Positions 34,358-42,397 of a DNA stretch of 64,000 bases are shown in pieces. How positions within the stretch are numbered: position 1 is the stretch's first letter; each line of letters starts with the position of its first letter. The notes below the pieces were generated by a model that was not told the origin of the DNA, searched no databases, and saw nothing but the letters and a program-made list of their open reading frames with translations. This stretch comes from Candidatus Avedoeria danica (lineage in GTDB: Bacteria > Chloroflexota > Anaerolineae > Epilineales > Epilineaceae). The translations under genes and the position numbers were made by a program. The DNA lies in the NCBI GenBank assembly GCA_016703025.1, contig JADJCV010000004.1, positions 2,545,501-2,609,500 on the forward strand, in the 5' to 3' direction.

Positions 34358-35581
34358 GTGCGGCGCCACCCGTCCGTCGAGGCCTGGCTGAGCGGCCTGC
34401 TGCTCTACCTCCTGCTCGGCGCCTATGTCTTCGTCGTCTACGTCGTCGTCCTGGCGTTCGGCGGGATCGACAACGACTACGTTCAGGTGCCGTGGTGGCT
34501 GAACGCGATCAGCCTGCCGATCATCATCCTGACCGTCCGCCCGGTCCGCAACTGGCTGCGCAAGGGCATCCACGGCGTCGTCTACGGCCAGCACGACGAC
34601 CCATATGCCGTCCTGGCCGAGGTCCACGAGCGTGTCGACGCCGACCCGGCCCCGGCGGCGATGGTGCCGGCGATCGCGGCGGCGATCGCCCAGAGCCTCA
34701 AGCTGCCGTACGTGGCGATCGAAACGAACCTCGGCGAGGCGCCGCTGACGGCGGTAAGCGGCGCCCGCATCGACGGCGCCGAGACGACGACGATCCCGCT
34801 GGCCTACCACGACACGACCGTCGGCGCGCTGCTCGTCTCGGCGCGCCGGCCGGGCGAGCCGTTGTCCGAAGCGGACACGAAGCTCCTGCGGGATCTCGCC
34901 CGCCAGGTCGGGATCACGCTGCACGCCGCCCAGCTGACCGAGGCGCTCCAGGCGTCCCGACGCCAGATCGTCACGGCGCGGGAGGAGGAGCGGCGGCGGA
35001 TCCGGCGCGATCTGCACGACGGCCTAGGCCCGACGCTGGCCTCGCTGCGGCTCCAGCTCAGCGCCCTCCGCCATGCGCTGCAGGACGATCCGGCGGCCAC
35101 AGCGCTCATCGACAGCCTGCGCGACGACGTCCGCGCCGCGACGGCCGACATCCGTCACCTGGTGTACGACCTTCGTCCGCCGATGCTTGACGAGTTCGGC
35201 CTGGCCGGCGCGCTGCGCAACCTCGGTGCGGCCGGCGCGGGCGCCGGTACGACGCGAACCGTCGACGTCCCGGACGCGCTGCCGTCGCTGCCGGCCGCCG
35301 TCGAGGTCGCGCTCTACCGCATCGCCGCCGAAGCGCTGCACAATGTCGACCGGCACGCGAACGCGGCGCAATGCTCGGTCCAGCTCGACGTATCCGCGTC
35401 GGCCCTCACGTTGACGGTCGCCGACGACGGCGTCGGTCTCGGCGACGGCTGCCGGGCGGGCGTCGGCTTCGTCTCGATGCGCGAGCGGGCGGCCGAGCTC
35501 GGGGGGACGCTCTCCCGGACGTCGGCGCCCGGTGCCGGCACCGTCGTCACGGCCACGATTCCGTTCGGAGGACCGGCATGA
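34358..35581 (+). CDS. Sensor histidine kinase, NarX/LiaS type, with GAF-like region
   Basis: 407 residues from GTG 34358, with AAGGGA upstream. Two N-terminal helices (~10-32 and 48-62) precede LRKGIHGVVYGQHDDPYAVL, a GAF-like stretch (~90-190) and a coiled coil. The HisKA_3 phospho-site is in RRRIRRDLHDGLGPTLAS (~H220). The HATPase domain follows (EALHNVDRHANA, ADDGVGLG). Relatives with the VYGxxDDPYAVL motif usually have more membrane helices, so this one is short at the N-terminus. It overlaps the response regulator by ATGA and should phosphorylate it. Signal unknown. Confidence 0.92.
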   Translation: MRRHPSVEAWLSGLLLYLLLGAYVFVVYVVVLAFGGIDNDYVQVPWWLNAISLPIIILTVRPVRNWLRKGIHGVVYGQHDDPYAVLAEVHERVDADPAPAAMVPAIAAAIAQSLKLPYVAIETNLGEAPLTAVSGARIDGAETTTIPLAYHDTTVGALLVSARRPGEPLSEADTKLLRDLARQVGITLHAAQLTEALQASRRQIVTAREEERRRIRRDLHDGLGPTLASLRLQLSALRHALQDDPAATALIDSLRDDVRAATADIRHLVYDLRPPMLDEFGLAGALRNLGAAGAGAGTTRTVDVPDALPSLPAAVEVALYRIAAEALHNVDRHANAAQCSVQLDVSASALTLTVADDGVGLGDGCRAGVGFVSMRERAAELGGTLSRTSAPGAGTVVTATIPFGGPA

Positions 35582-36228
35582 CCCCGACCGAACCGCTCCG
35601 GCTGATCATCGTCGACGACCACCCCCTGTTCCGCAAGGGCCTGCGCGCGCTGCTGGCCACGGTGCCGGGCATCGCGGTCGTCGGCGAGGCGGCGGGCGGC
35701 GACGAGGCCGTGCGGCTGGCGGGCGAGCTCGCGCCTCACGTCGTGCTGATGGACCTCCAGATGCCCAACGGCGATGGCCTCTCGGCCGTCCGCCGGATCG
35801 CGGCCGCCCACCCGGAGATCCGCATCCTCGTCGTCACGATGTTCGAGGACGACGACTCCGTCTTCGCGGCGCTGCGGGCCGGTGCGCGCGGTTATGTCCT
35901 CAAGGACATGGACGACGACGAGATGACCCGCGCCATCCTGGCCGTCGGCCACGGCGAGGCGATCTTCAGCCCGGCGATCGCCGAGCGGATGATCGCGTTC
36001 TTCAGCACGCCGCCAGTGGCGCCCTCGCCGACGTTCCCCGAGCTGACGGACAGCGAGCGGAACGTCCTGCGGCTCATGGCGCGCGGCCTGAAGAACGACG
36101 CGATCGCCGTCCAGCTGTCTCTCAGCCCGAAGACCGTGCGCAATTACATCAGCACGATCTTCAGCAAGCTGCAGGTGGACGATCGGGGGCAGGCGATCGT
36201 GCGGGCGCGGGATGCGCGGTTGTCGTAG
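35578..36228 (+). CDS. Response regulator, NarL/LuxR family
   Basis: 216 residues; ATG 35578 with GGAGGA upstream, overlapping the kinase stop. The receiver domain has D13/D14 (IVDDHPLF), the phospho-acceptor D59 (VVLMDLQMP), T/S in VVTMFEDDD and K in YVLKDMDDDE. The LuxR-type HTH (~150-216) reads LTDSERNVLRLMARGLKNDA ... SPKTVRNYISTIFSKL. Partner of the adjacent kinase. Its targets are not evident, though the copper/haem protein gene starts ~110 bases downstream. Confidence 0.94.
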   Translation: MTPTEPLRLIIVDDHPLFRKGLRALLATVPGIAVVGEAAGGDEAVRLAGELAPHVVLMDLQMPNGDGLSAVRRIAAAHPEIRILVVTMFEDDDSVFAALRAGARGYVLKDMDDDEMTRAILAVGHGEAIFSPAIAERMIAFFSTPPVAPSPTFPELTDSERNVLRLMARGLKNDAIAVQLSLSPKTVRNYISTIFSKLQVDDRGQAIVRARDARLS

Positions 36229-36338
36229 GGGTGCCCCTACGTTGGGCAACGGACGTTGGAACCGAATGTGGTTTATCCTTCCGGCACGGCTGCGGCGCCC
36301 GCAGGCGCTCGATCCAAGGCGACCGCGCCTCACCGAGG

Positions 36339-38069
36339 ATGGATGACGTGACGGTTCCGAACATGCGACGCTGGCTCGGTTGGACGATGCTCGGTGCGGC
36401 GACGACCGCCGCCGTCGGTTGGGGCGCGGCGCTGGCCGCGCCGGGCGACGGCAGCGCCACGGGCCTCACGGCCGCCGCCGACTTCGGCGCACCCGCGTCC
36501 GCGCTCTCGGCCGCGATGTGCCTCGCCAGCCCCGGCGCCGCCGGCCACGTGCCGATGCTGCGCGGGTTCACGCATGCCCAGCAGGCCGGCGCGTACCGCG
36601 ATGCGGTTGCGCTCGACGCGATCGCCCGCGCCGCTTCGGCGAGCGCCGACGCCGCCGGTCCGGGACTGGCCTTCCTCCCGCTCACGTTCCGTCTGTCCGC
36701 CGGCTTCGCCACGCTGCCGACCGCCGTCCCGCCGACGCCCGCCCCACCGTCGCCCGTGCCCGCGACGGCCGCACCGACATCACCGCCCGAGCCGACGGAC
36801 GCGCCCGCCCCGCCCACCGCCGTCCCGCCGCCCGCCGCGTCCCCGACGACGCCCTCCGCCCTCACGTACTGGCGCGACGTCCGCCCGATCCTGAACGCCG
36901 AGTGCGCCACGTGCCACGTGGCGGGCGGCATCGGGCCGTTCGCGCTCGAGGCGTACGCAGACGCGGTGGCGCATGCGGCCGAGATGGCCTATGTGATCGA
37001 GCGCAAGATTATGCCGCCGCTGCCGGCGATCCCGGACGGCGAGACGCCGCTGGACGACCCGCGCGTGATGTCGGCGGGCGACCGCGCCAAGGTGCTCGAG
37101 TGGCTGGCGGCCGGCCTGCCCGAGGGCGACCCGTCGACGGCGCCGCCGGACGGCCCGAAGCCGGAGGACCACGGCGCCCCCGACCTCACGCTCGACATCG
37201 GGGCGCAGTACACCACCAAGGCGGGCAAGCTGGACGACTACCGCTGCTTCGTCATCGATCCCGGCTTCCGCCGGGACACCGAGGTCCGGATGGTGGACGT
37301 GATGCCGACGAACAGCCGAATCTACCACCACGGCATCCTCTACCTGGCCCTGGCCGGCGACGCCGCCAAGCTCAAGCAGCTGGAGGCCGAGGACCGCGAG
37401 CCCGGCTACGAGTGCTTCGGCGGCCCCGGCGCCGGGACGGGCGAGTGGATCGTCGGCGAGGCGGTCGGGCGGCTGACGCGGCCGTACCCGGACGGGACGG
37501 CCAAGGTGATCCCGGCCGGCGCCAAGTTCGTCCTCCAGCTCCACTACAACACGCTGAACGGCCACGGGAGCGATCGCTCCAAGGTCCTGCTCTGGACGGC
37601 GCCCCGCCCGGTGAACCGCGCGCCTGTCGACGTCCGGCTCGTGAACTTCCTGTTCAACCTCCCGCCCGGCAACCCGAAGGTCAGCGTCACCGCCGAGGCG
37701 AACGTCGTGGCCGACGGCCAGGACGGCGGCCTGCTGCGCGTCACGGCGCCCGAGGGCAAGCTCTGGCAGGTCTGGGGCCACATGCACATGCTCGGCAGCA
37801 TGTTCACGCTCGACCTCATCCAGCCGAACGGCACGAAGCGCCGCCTGCTGGACATCCCGGACTGGGCCTTCAACTGGCAGGGTGTCTACGACCTCGTCAC
37901 GCCCATCGACCTGAAGGCCGGCGACCGGATCCTCATGACGTGCACCTGGGACAACTCCCAGGCGAACCAGCCGTACGTGGACGGCAAGCAGCAGGCGCCG
38001 CGGGTGGTGCGGTGGGGGGAGGGGACGTTGGATGAGATGTGTTTGGGGGGGGTGACGGTCACGCGATAA
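36339..38069 (+). CDS. Secreted haem c and copper-monooxygenase-like (PHM fold) protein
   Basis: About 576 residues. ATG 36339 is used; GTG 36348 (with GAGG nine bases upstream) and ATG 36363 are alternatives. Signal peptide MRRWLGWTMLGAATTAAVGW, then a Pro/Thr-rich linker (~125-175). A cytochrome-c-type motif CATCH (~190) sits in WRDVRPILNAECATCH, with a candidate axial Met in KIMPPLP. The second half resembles copper type II ascorbate-dependent monooxygenases: HH in IYHHGILYL, LHYNT, and HMHMLGS. Haem plus copper suggests electron delivery to a copper centre outside the membrane. Substrate unknown. Confidence 0.8.
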   Translation: MDDVTVPNMRRWLGWTMLGAATTAAVGWGAALAAPGDGSATGLTAAADFGAPASALSAAMCLASPGAAGHVPMLRGFTHAQQAGAYRDAVALDAIARAASASADAAGPGLAFLPLTFRLSAGFATLPTAVPPTPAPPSPVPATAAPTSPPEPTDAPAPPTAVPPPAASPTTPSALTYWRDVRPILNAECATCHVAGGIGPFALEAYADAVAHAAEMAYVIERKIMPPLPAIPDGETPLDDPRVMSAGDRAKVLEWLAAGLPEGDPSTAPPDGPKPEDHGAPDLTLDIGAQYTTKAGKLDDYRCFVIDPGFRRDTEVRMVDVMPTNSRIYHHGILYLALAGDAAKLKQLEAEDREPGYECFGGPGAGTGEWIVGEAVGRLTRPYPDGTAKVIPAGAKFVLQLHYNTLNGHGSDRSKVLLWTAPRPVNRAPVDVRLVNFLFNLPPGNPKVSVTAEANVVADGQDGGLLRVTAPEGKLWQVWGHMHMLGSMFTLDLIQPNGTKRRLLDIPDWAFNWQGVYDLVTPIDLKAGDRILMTCTWDNSQANQPYVDGKQQAPRVVRWGEGTLDEMCLGGVTVTR

Positions 38070-38103
38070 GAGGCATTGGCGGGTCCGATTCGCACACCGC
38101 GAA

Positions 38104-38460
38104 CTACGGCACAGGACGGCCGAAGCGGACCCGCCCCTCGGCCACCACGACGAACTGTTCCGGCAAGCGATCCGAATGCTCGTGCAGCAAGGATCGAAGC
38201 GTCGCGATCTTGACCTCCGCCCGCTCGTCACCCAAGCGGAGCAGTACGACGCCGTGGTGCGGATAACGTTCCCGGTAGATCTTTTCGCCGAAGTCCTTGT
38301 CGTTCGTGATCAGGATTCGACGACCATCGAAGGCGCGCCGAATCACGTCATCGTCGATGAGACCCCGTGCATCGTCGAAGACCGAGTACACGTCGTGGCC
38401 TTGCTCGCGCAGCCATCGGGCCACCATTGGTCCCGTGCTTTCATCGACCATGAAGCGCAC
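38104..38460 (-). CDS. DUF5615 PIN-like toxin
   Basis: 118 residues from GTG 38460, the first codon after the stop of the upstream antitoxin. PIN-like acidic residues are visible in MVDES, DDDVIRRA and ITNDKDFGEKI. HHGVVLLRLG is the typical DUF5615 strand. It pairs with the DUF433 gene as a type II toxin-antitoxin module; the toxin is predicted to be an RNase. The frame is intact. Confidence 0.87.
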   Translation of the reverse strand: MRFMVDESTGPMVARWLREQGHDVYSVFDDARGLIDDDVIRRAFDGRRILITNDKDFGEKIYRERYPHHGVVLLRLGDERAEVKIATLRSLLHEHSDRLPEQFVVVAEGRVRFGRPVP

Positions 38461-38709
38461 CTACGCCGTCTCCGTCACGAGGGGCATGTAGGTGGTGTCC
38501 TCGAGCGCGCGTGACGCGAAGAGCAGGCACGCCAGCACATCGTCCGCATGGATGCCTTCGTACTCGGCCAGGATGTCGGCCACCGACGATCCGTGTGCCA
38601 GCCGCTTGAGAATGTACTCGACCGCCAGACGTGTTCCCTTGATCACCGGCTTTCCTGCCAGGACGCGGGGATCAACCGTGATCCGCTCCACCAACTCGCG
38701 ATCGTCCAT
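38461..38709 (-). CDS. DUF433 antitoxin
   Basis: 82 residues, GGAG six bases before the ATG. The DUF433 signature is clear: ITVDPRVLAGKPVIKGTRLA, VEYILKRLAHGSSVADIL and EYEGIHADDVLACLLFA. It is a helix-turn-helix antitoxin expected to bind the DUF5615 protein and autoregulate. Its TAG abuts the toxin's GTG, so translation is coupled. Confidence 0.9.
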   Translation of the reverse strand: MDDRELVERITVDPRVLAGKPVIKGTRLAVEYILKRLAHGSSVADILAEYEGIHADDVLACLLFASRALEDTTYMPLVTETA

Positions 38710-38917
38710 GGACGTCTCCTTCGCCTGTCCTTCGGATCATCCGCGGACGGACGCCAATGATAGACCCGCCGCGCTCGAACGATCGATCGGCCGATCGTCT
38801 GTGTCCACCCGCACCACGGCGCGTGTTCTATCCCCACACGCGAGCGTCCCCCCGCGATGATCCCAACGATCATCACCCAGCCCCTACAGCCTCGCGCATC
38901 ACGCCGAGGCCACGCCC
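38710..38917. other. Divergent intergenic region
   Basis: About 208 bases between the antitoxin (minus) and the VWA-like gene (plus). It contains a CGATCGATCGGCCGATCG palindrome-rich stretch near 38780, possibly regulatory. Nothing else recognised. Confidence 0.35.
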
Positions 38918-40036
38918 ATGCCCCGCCGAACTGCCATCGCCGCCCTCGCCATCGCCGCCGCCCTCGTCGCCGTCGCCCTCGCGCCGCCGCGCCCCGGCGC
39001 CCCCGCGCGGGCCGCCGCCCGTGCGACGTCGACGGGTCCGGCGCCGACGCCGCGCGGCACGGACGTCGCGCCGCCGTGCGACGTCGCTGCCGCCCGACGC
39101 GTCGAGCCGGCGATGTTGCTGTTGGGCGAAATGGTGGACGTGACGATGACGGTGACCGCGCAGTGCATCGGCCCGGTCTGGCCGCTGCACATCGTCGTGG
39201 CGATCGAGGCATCCGCCGCGATGGCGGGCGACCTCGGCCACGACGTAGAGTCGGCGGCGGCGGACCTCGTCCGGCGGTTGGACCTGTCCAGGAATGCGGC
39301 GACGCGTGTCGCTGTGGTCGGATTCGACGATCGTGTCCGTGTGAAGTGCATGCTCCAGAACGACCGCGGTCGCGTCATGCGATGCGTGGACCGAGTCGGT
39401 GCGCCGCAAGGGAGCGCGCGCTTGGACCTGGCGCTGGTTGAGAGCCGGCGCCAGCTCCTCTTGGGGCGCGGCGACTACAGGACGCCTGACGTGATCCGCG
39501 AGGTCGTCGTGCTGTTCGCAACGCGTCCAAGCGGCGGCTGTGCGCGGCCACAGCGTGAGGCGTCGCGATTGAAGGCCGAGGGCATCCTGGTCATCACGTT
39601 GTGCGCAGGCGCGGACTGCGATGCGGCATGCCTCCGGACGGTGGCCACGTCACCTCGCTACCATTTTGAATGGCGGCAGCGCATGCAGTTGGCGAACATC
39701 TTCGACACCGTTCGCAGGACGTACCAATACATCCTCCTGAAGTCGTTGACGATCACCGACCAGCTCCCAACCGCCCTGCAGATCGTGACCGATACCGCCC
39801 AGCCCGCGCCGAACGACATAGATGTCGGGCACGGCCGCATCGGTTGGACCCAGACGCACATCCCGCGCGAAGGCGTCACCGTGACGTATCGTGCTCGCGC
39901 TGTCGCGCCGGGCAGCCAGCCGTCCACGCTGGGCGCGGCGGCCACCTTTGTCGACGGCGGCAACCACCGCGATACCGTCACCTTTCCGTCTTCCTTGATC
40001 ACCGTCCTCGGCTTCGCACCCGGCCGGCCCCCCTGA
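38918..40036 (+). CDS. Secreted VWA-like protein with a degenerate MIDAS
   Basis: 372 residues. Signal peptide IAALAIAAALVAVALAPP, then a Cys-containing segment. A VWA-like fold starts near 90 (LHIVVAIEASAAMAGDLG). The MIDAS consensus DxSxS is here ExSxA, so metal binding is probably lost. Extra cysteine pairs (CMLQNDRGRVMRC, CAGADCDAACL) may form disulfides. The C-terminal ~100 residues are DUF11-like (LTITDQLPTALQIVTD). The layout matches the intact protein at 60623-62407, of which it is a diverged relative. It sits between two toxin-antitoxin pairs. Confidence 0.75.
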   Translation: MPRRTAIAALAIAAALVAVALAPPRPGAPARAAARATSTGPAPTPRGTDVAPPCDVAAARRVEPAMLLLGEMVDVTMTVTAQCIGPVWPLHIVVAIEASAAMAGDLGHDVESAAADLVRRLDLSRNAATRVAVVGFDDRVRVKCMLQNDRGRVMRCVDRVGAPQGSARLDLALVESRRQLLLGRGDYRTPDVIREVVVLFATRPSGGCARPQREASRLKAEGILVITLCAGADCDAACLRTVATSPRYHFEWRQRMQLANIFDTVRRTYQYILLKSLTITDQLPTALQIVTDTAQPAPNDIDVGHGRIGWTQTHIPREGVTVTYRARAVAPGSQPSTLGAAATFVDGGNHRDTVTFPSSLITVLGFAPGRPP

Positions 40037-40055
40037 TCCGGAACGATCGAGACCG

Positions 40056-40487
40056 CTATTCAGGCGCCGGCAACAACTCGAACGCCGCCCGATGCCGCGG
40101 CCGTACGATCCCGAAGTGCCGGTGATCCAGCGTCAGGATCGTGCCGATGTTCAGGCGCTCGGCGACGGCAACGATGACGGCATCGACGAAGTCGACGCCG
40201 CTGTCACCATACTTGGCCATGATCTCAGCAGATCGGAGATAGTCCGCGGGTATCGCATCGAGCAAGGCGAACGCCGCATCCGGTCGCGCAAGACCGGCCA
40301 CGAACTCCGCATCCACACGCGCGCCTCGCCGATGATGGAGCAGCGAGCAGACCTCGACCATCGCAACGGTCGGCAGCCAAGGCCTTGTTCGCAGCGCGCG
40401 GGCGGCCATCGCGATGCGGGAATGATGCGGATCATCTTGATTCATGAGACCGACGACAAAGCTCGTGTCAACGATGCTCGTTGTCAC
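40056..40487 (-). CDS. VapC-type PIN-domain toxin
   Basis: 143 residues; GTG 40487 is chosen for AGGAGAGG seven bases upstream and because D7 then sits at the classical place (SIVDTSFVVGLMNQDD). Further PIN residues: E in TVAMVEVCSLLHH and D in GVDFVDAVIVAVAE. ILTLDHRHFGIVRP is typical of the PIN C-terminus. Predicted toxic RNase. It overlaps the antitoxin end by 20 bases. Confidence 0.9.
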   Translation of the reverse strand: MTTSIVDTSFVVGLMNQDDPHHSRIAMAARALRTRPWLPTVAMVEVCSLLHHRRGARVDAEFVAGLARPDAAFALLDAIPADYLRSAEIMAKYGDSGVDFVDAVIVAVAERLNIGTILTLDHRHFGIVRPRHRAAFELLPAPE

Positions 40488-40740
40488 GACGGATCCTCTC
40501 CTGCTTCTCGAGGACAATCCGGCCGAACTCTTCCTCGACGTCCGCTGCCCACGGACCGTCGGACCATGCATACATCCCGATCAACGCCTCCATCGGCGAC
40601 CCCTCCGTCTCGCCCGACTCCGCCACGTACGTCCCCACCGCCTCCCGGATGAGCAGCGACGTCGTCGTCCCTCGGCGCCGTGCAAGCTCCTGCAGGCGCG
40701 CGTACATCTCCTCGTCGAACATGACCGTAGTGCGTTTCAT
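40468..40740 (-). CDS. VapB/CopG-type ribbon-helix-helix antitoxin
   Basis: 90 residues, GAGGAGG before the ATG. The N-terminus MKRTTVMFDEEMYARLQELA with RRRGTTTSLLIREAVGTYV is a ribbon-helix-helix DNA-binding domain. The rest (SDGPWAADVEEEFGRIVLEK) should wrap the PIN toxin. It likely autorepresses via the palindrome just upstream. Confidence 0.88.
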   Translation of the reverse strand: MKRTTVMFDEEMYARLQELARRRGTTTSLLIREAVGTYVAESGETEGSPMEALIGMYAWSDGPWAADVEEEFGRIVLEKQERIRRDNEHR

Positions 40741-40772
40741 CGTGTCCTCCTCGTCGATCGTGTGGATATGAT

Positions 40773-40784
40773 GCCATATATGGC
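40773..40784. promoter_or_regulatory. Palindromic operator candidate of the vapBC pair
   Basis: Perfect 12-base palindrome GCCATATATGGC, AT-rich, about 33 bases upstream of the antitoxin start. Ribbon-helix-helix antitoxins bind such sites. Confidence 0.55.
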
Positions 40785-40933
40785 GCTAGCGGAGAAGCTG
40801 GCACGTCACCTCCCAATCGCCGCCCGCTTCGCCGCCCGCACCGCTCAACGCACGCCCGGCGCGCGTATCATCGTTGACCGACGAGCCACGGCACCGCCGT
40901 CGAGCGGCCACCCGACCCAACCCGGAGCTCGCC

Positions 40934-42397
40934 ATGACACGGCACCGAACGCGCCCGATCTGCAGCGCCCTCGCCCTCGCCCTCTCCACCGCCTTCGCCA
41001 TCGCGTTGTCCCTCGCCGTCGCCCTGCCCGCCGCCCGCGTCGCCCACGCCCACGGCCCCGATGCGCACGACCTCGACGTGCGCGACGTCGCAGTTCACGA
41101 CATCGACATCCACGCCAGCGACGCCCAGGCCGCCGACCCACCGATCCCCGCCACGACGTCCCTCGCGACGTGGCGCTACAACCACGACGCCCACCGCGGC
41201 GCCTACCGCCTGTCGAGCGGCGCCACCGGCACGAACCTGGCCGATGTCCAACTGCTCTGGTTCGACGCCGCCAGCATCTTCGTCCGCGCCACCGGCATCC
41301 CGGCGTACGACATCGGCCCGTTCGCCGACGGCAACCCGAACGTGCCGGGCGAGCAGGACTACGTCTACCGCCTGCCGCTCGACGCCGCCCTGGAGACCGG
41401 CACGCCCCGCGCCACCGGGCTCGGCAGCATCGGGACGTTCGTGAACGGCGTGCCGATCTACAACGCGCTCGACGACTGGTCGTACGTCGCCGCGGCCGGG
41501 CGCGACGCGCCGAACATGGGCGGCATGGGCGGCCAGCGCGGCGACGCCGTCTGGAACCGCAATGCCGCACTGGCCGAGCGCCGCGGCTTCGACGCCTGCC
41601 TCGGCCACCCCGCCCGCGGCCGGGCGCAGGGCGCGGGGGCCGCAAACGGCCGCTACCACCACCACATCGACCCCACGTGCCTGCGCGCCGCCCTCGGCGA
41701 CGACGACGTGATGCGCCACTCCCCGATCATCGGCTGGGCATTCGACGGGTTCCCGCTCTACGGCCCGTACGGCTACGGCGACCCGAACGACCCGTCGAGC
41801 ACCGTGCGGCGCATGCGGTCCAGCTACCGCACGCGCGACATCGCGACCCGCACGACGCTGCCCGACGGCTCGGCCGTCCCGGCGGCGCAGGCCGGCCCGC
41901 CCGTCGGCGGTGCGTTCCCGCTCGGCTGGTACGTCGAAGACTTCACGTTCGCGGCGGGTTCGGGCGACCTCGATGCCCACAACGGGCGCTGGACGCGCAC
42001 GCCCGAGTTCCCGGACGGCATCTACGCCTACTTCACGACGCTCGACGACGCCGGCCAGCCCGCCTACCCCTACCTCGTCGGCCCTCGCTACCGCGGCCGC
42101 GTGGCTGCCGACAACATCGGGCCGGGCGGGCGCGTGGTGGTACCGACGGGTGCCGCGCCGTACATTCCGCCGGTCGCGACCGACGTGCCCCACATCGCGA
42201 CGGCGGGCCCGAGCCCGTCGTCGACCGGTGCGCCGTCCGCCGAGTCGACGCCGACGAAGATGCCGACGACGGCGCCCACCTCCGCCATCCCAACGTCGAC
42301 GGCCACCCCGCTCGCCGCCCGCTGCTACCTGCCGTGGGCCGGACGGCTATCGTCGGACCGTGCTGCGGCGCGCTACCGCTCCGCCGCGATCAGGTAA
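40934..42397 (+). CDS. Secreted YHYH-domain protein with T/P linker and YLP motif
   Basis: 487 residues; ATG 40934 with GGAG six bases upstream, preferred to the in-frame ATG at 40874. Signal peptide ICSALALALSTAFAIALSL. The central region is a YHYH domain: NGRYHHHIDPTCL and HSPIIGWAFDGFPLYGPYGY, with many His and Asp residues that could bind metal. An S/T/P-rich linker (~420-460) then leads to CYLPWAG, a variant of the YLP motif shared with other exported proteins here. The YHYH family has no settled function. Its last 25 bases overlap the convergent gene. Confidence 0.83.
   Translation: MTRHRTRPICSALALALSTAFAIALSLAVALPAARVAHAHGPDAHDLDVRDVAVHDIDIHASDAQAADPPIPATTSLATWRYNHDAHRGAYRLSSGATGTNLADVQLLWFDAASIFVRATGIPAYDIGPFADGNPNVPGEQDYVYRLPLDAALETGTPRATGLGSIGTFVNGVPIYNALDDWSYVAAAGRDAPNMGGMGGQRGDAVWNRNAALAERRGFDACLGHPARGRAQGAGAANGRYHHHIDPTCLRAALGDDDVMRHSPIIGWAFDGFPLYGPYGYGDPNDPSSTVRRMRSSYRTRDIATRTTLPDGSAVPAAQAGPPVGGAFPLGWYVEDFTFAAGSGDLDAHNGRWTRTPEFPDGIYAYFTTLDDAGQPAYPYLVGPRYRGRVAADNIGPGGRVVVPTGAAPYIPPVATDVPHIATAGPSPSSTGAPSAESTPTKMPTTAPTSAIPTSTATPLAARCYLPWAGRLSSDRAAARYRSAAIR

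Noticed and set aside
38770..38800. CGATCG-rich palindromes as a replication or partition site
   Set aside because: Such palindromes are frequent in GC-rich genomes and no dnaA, parA/B or box cluster is nearby.
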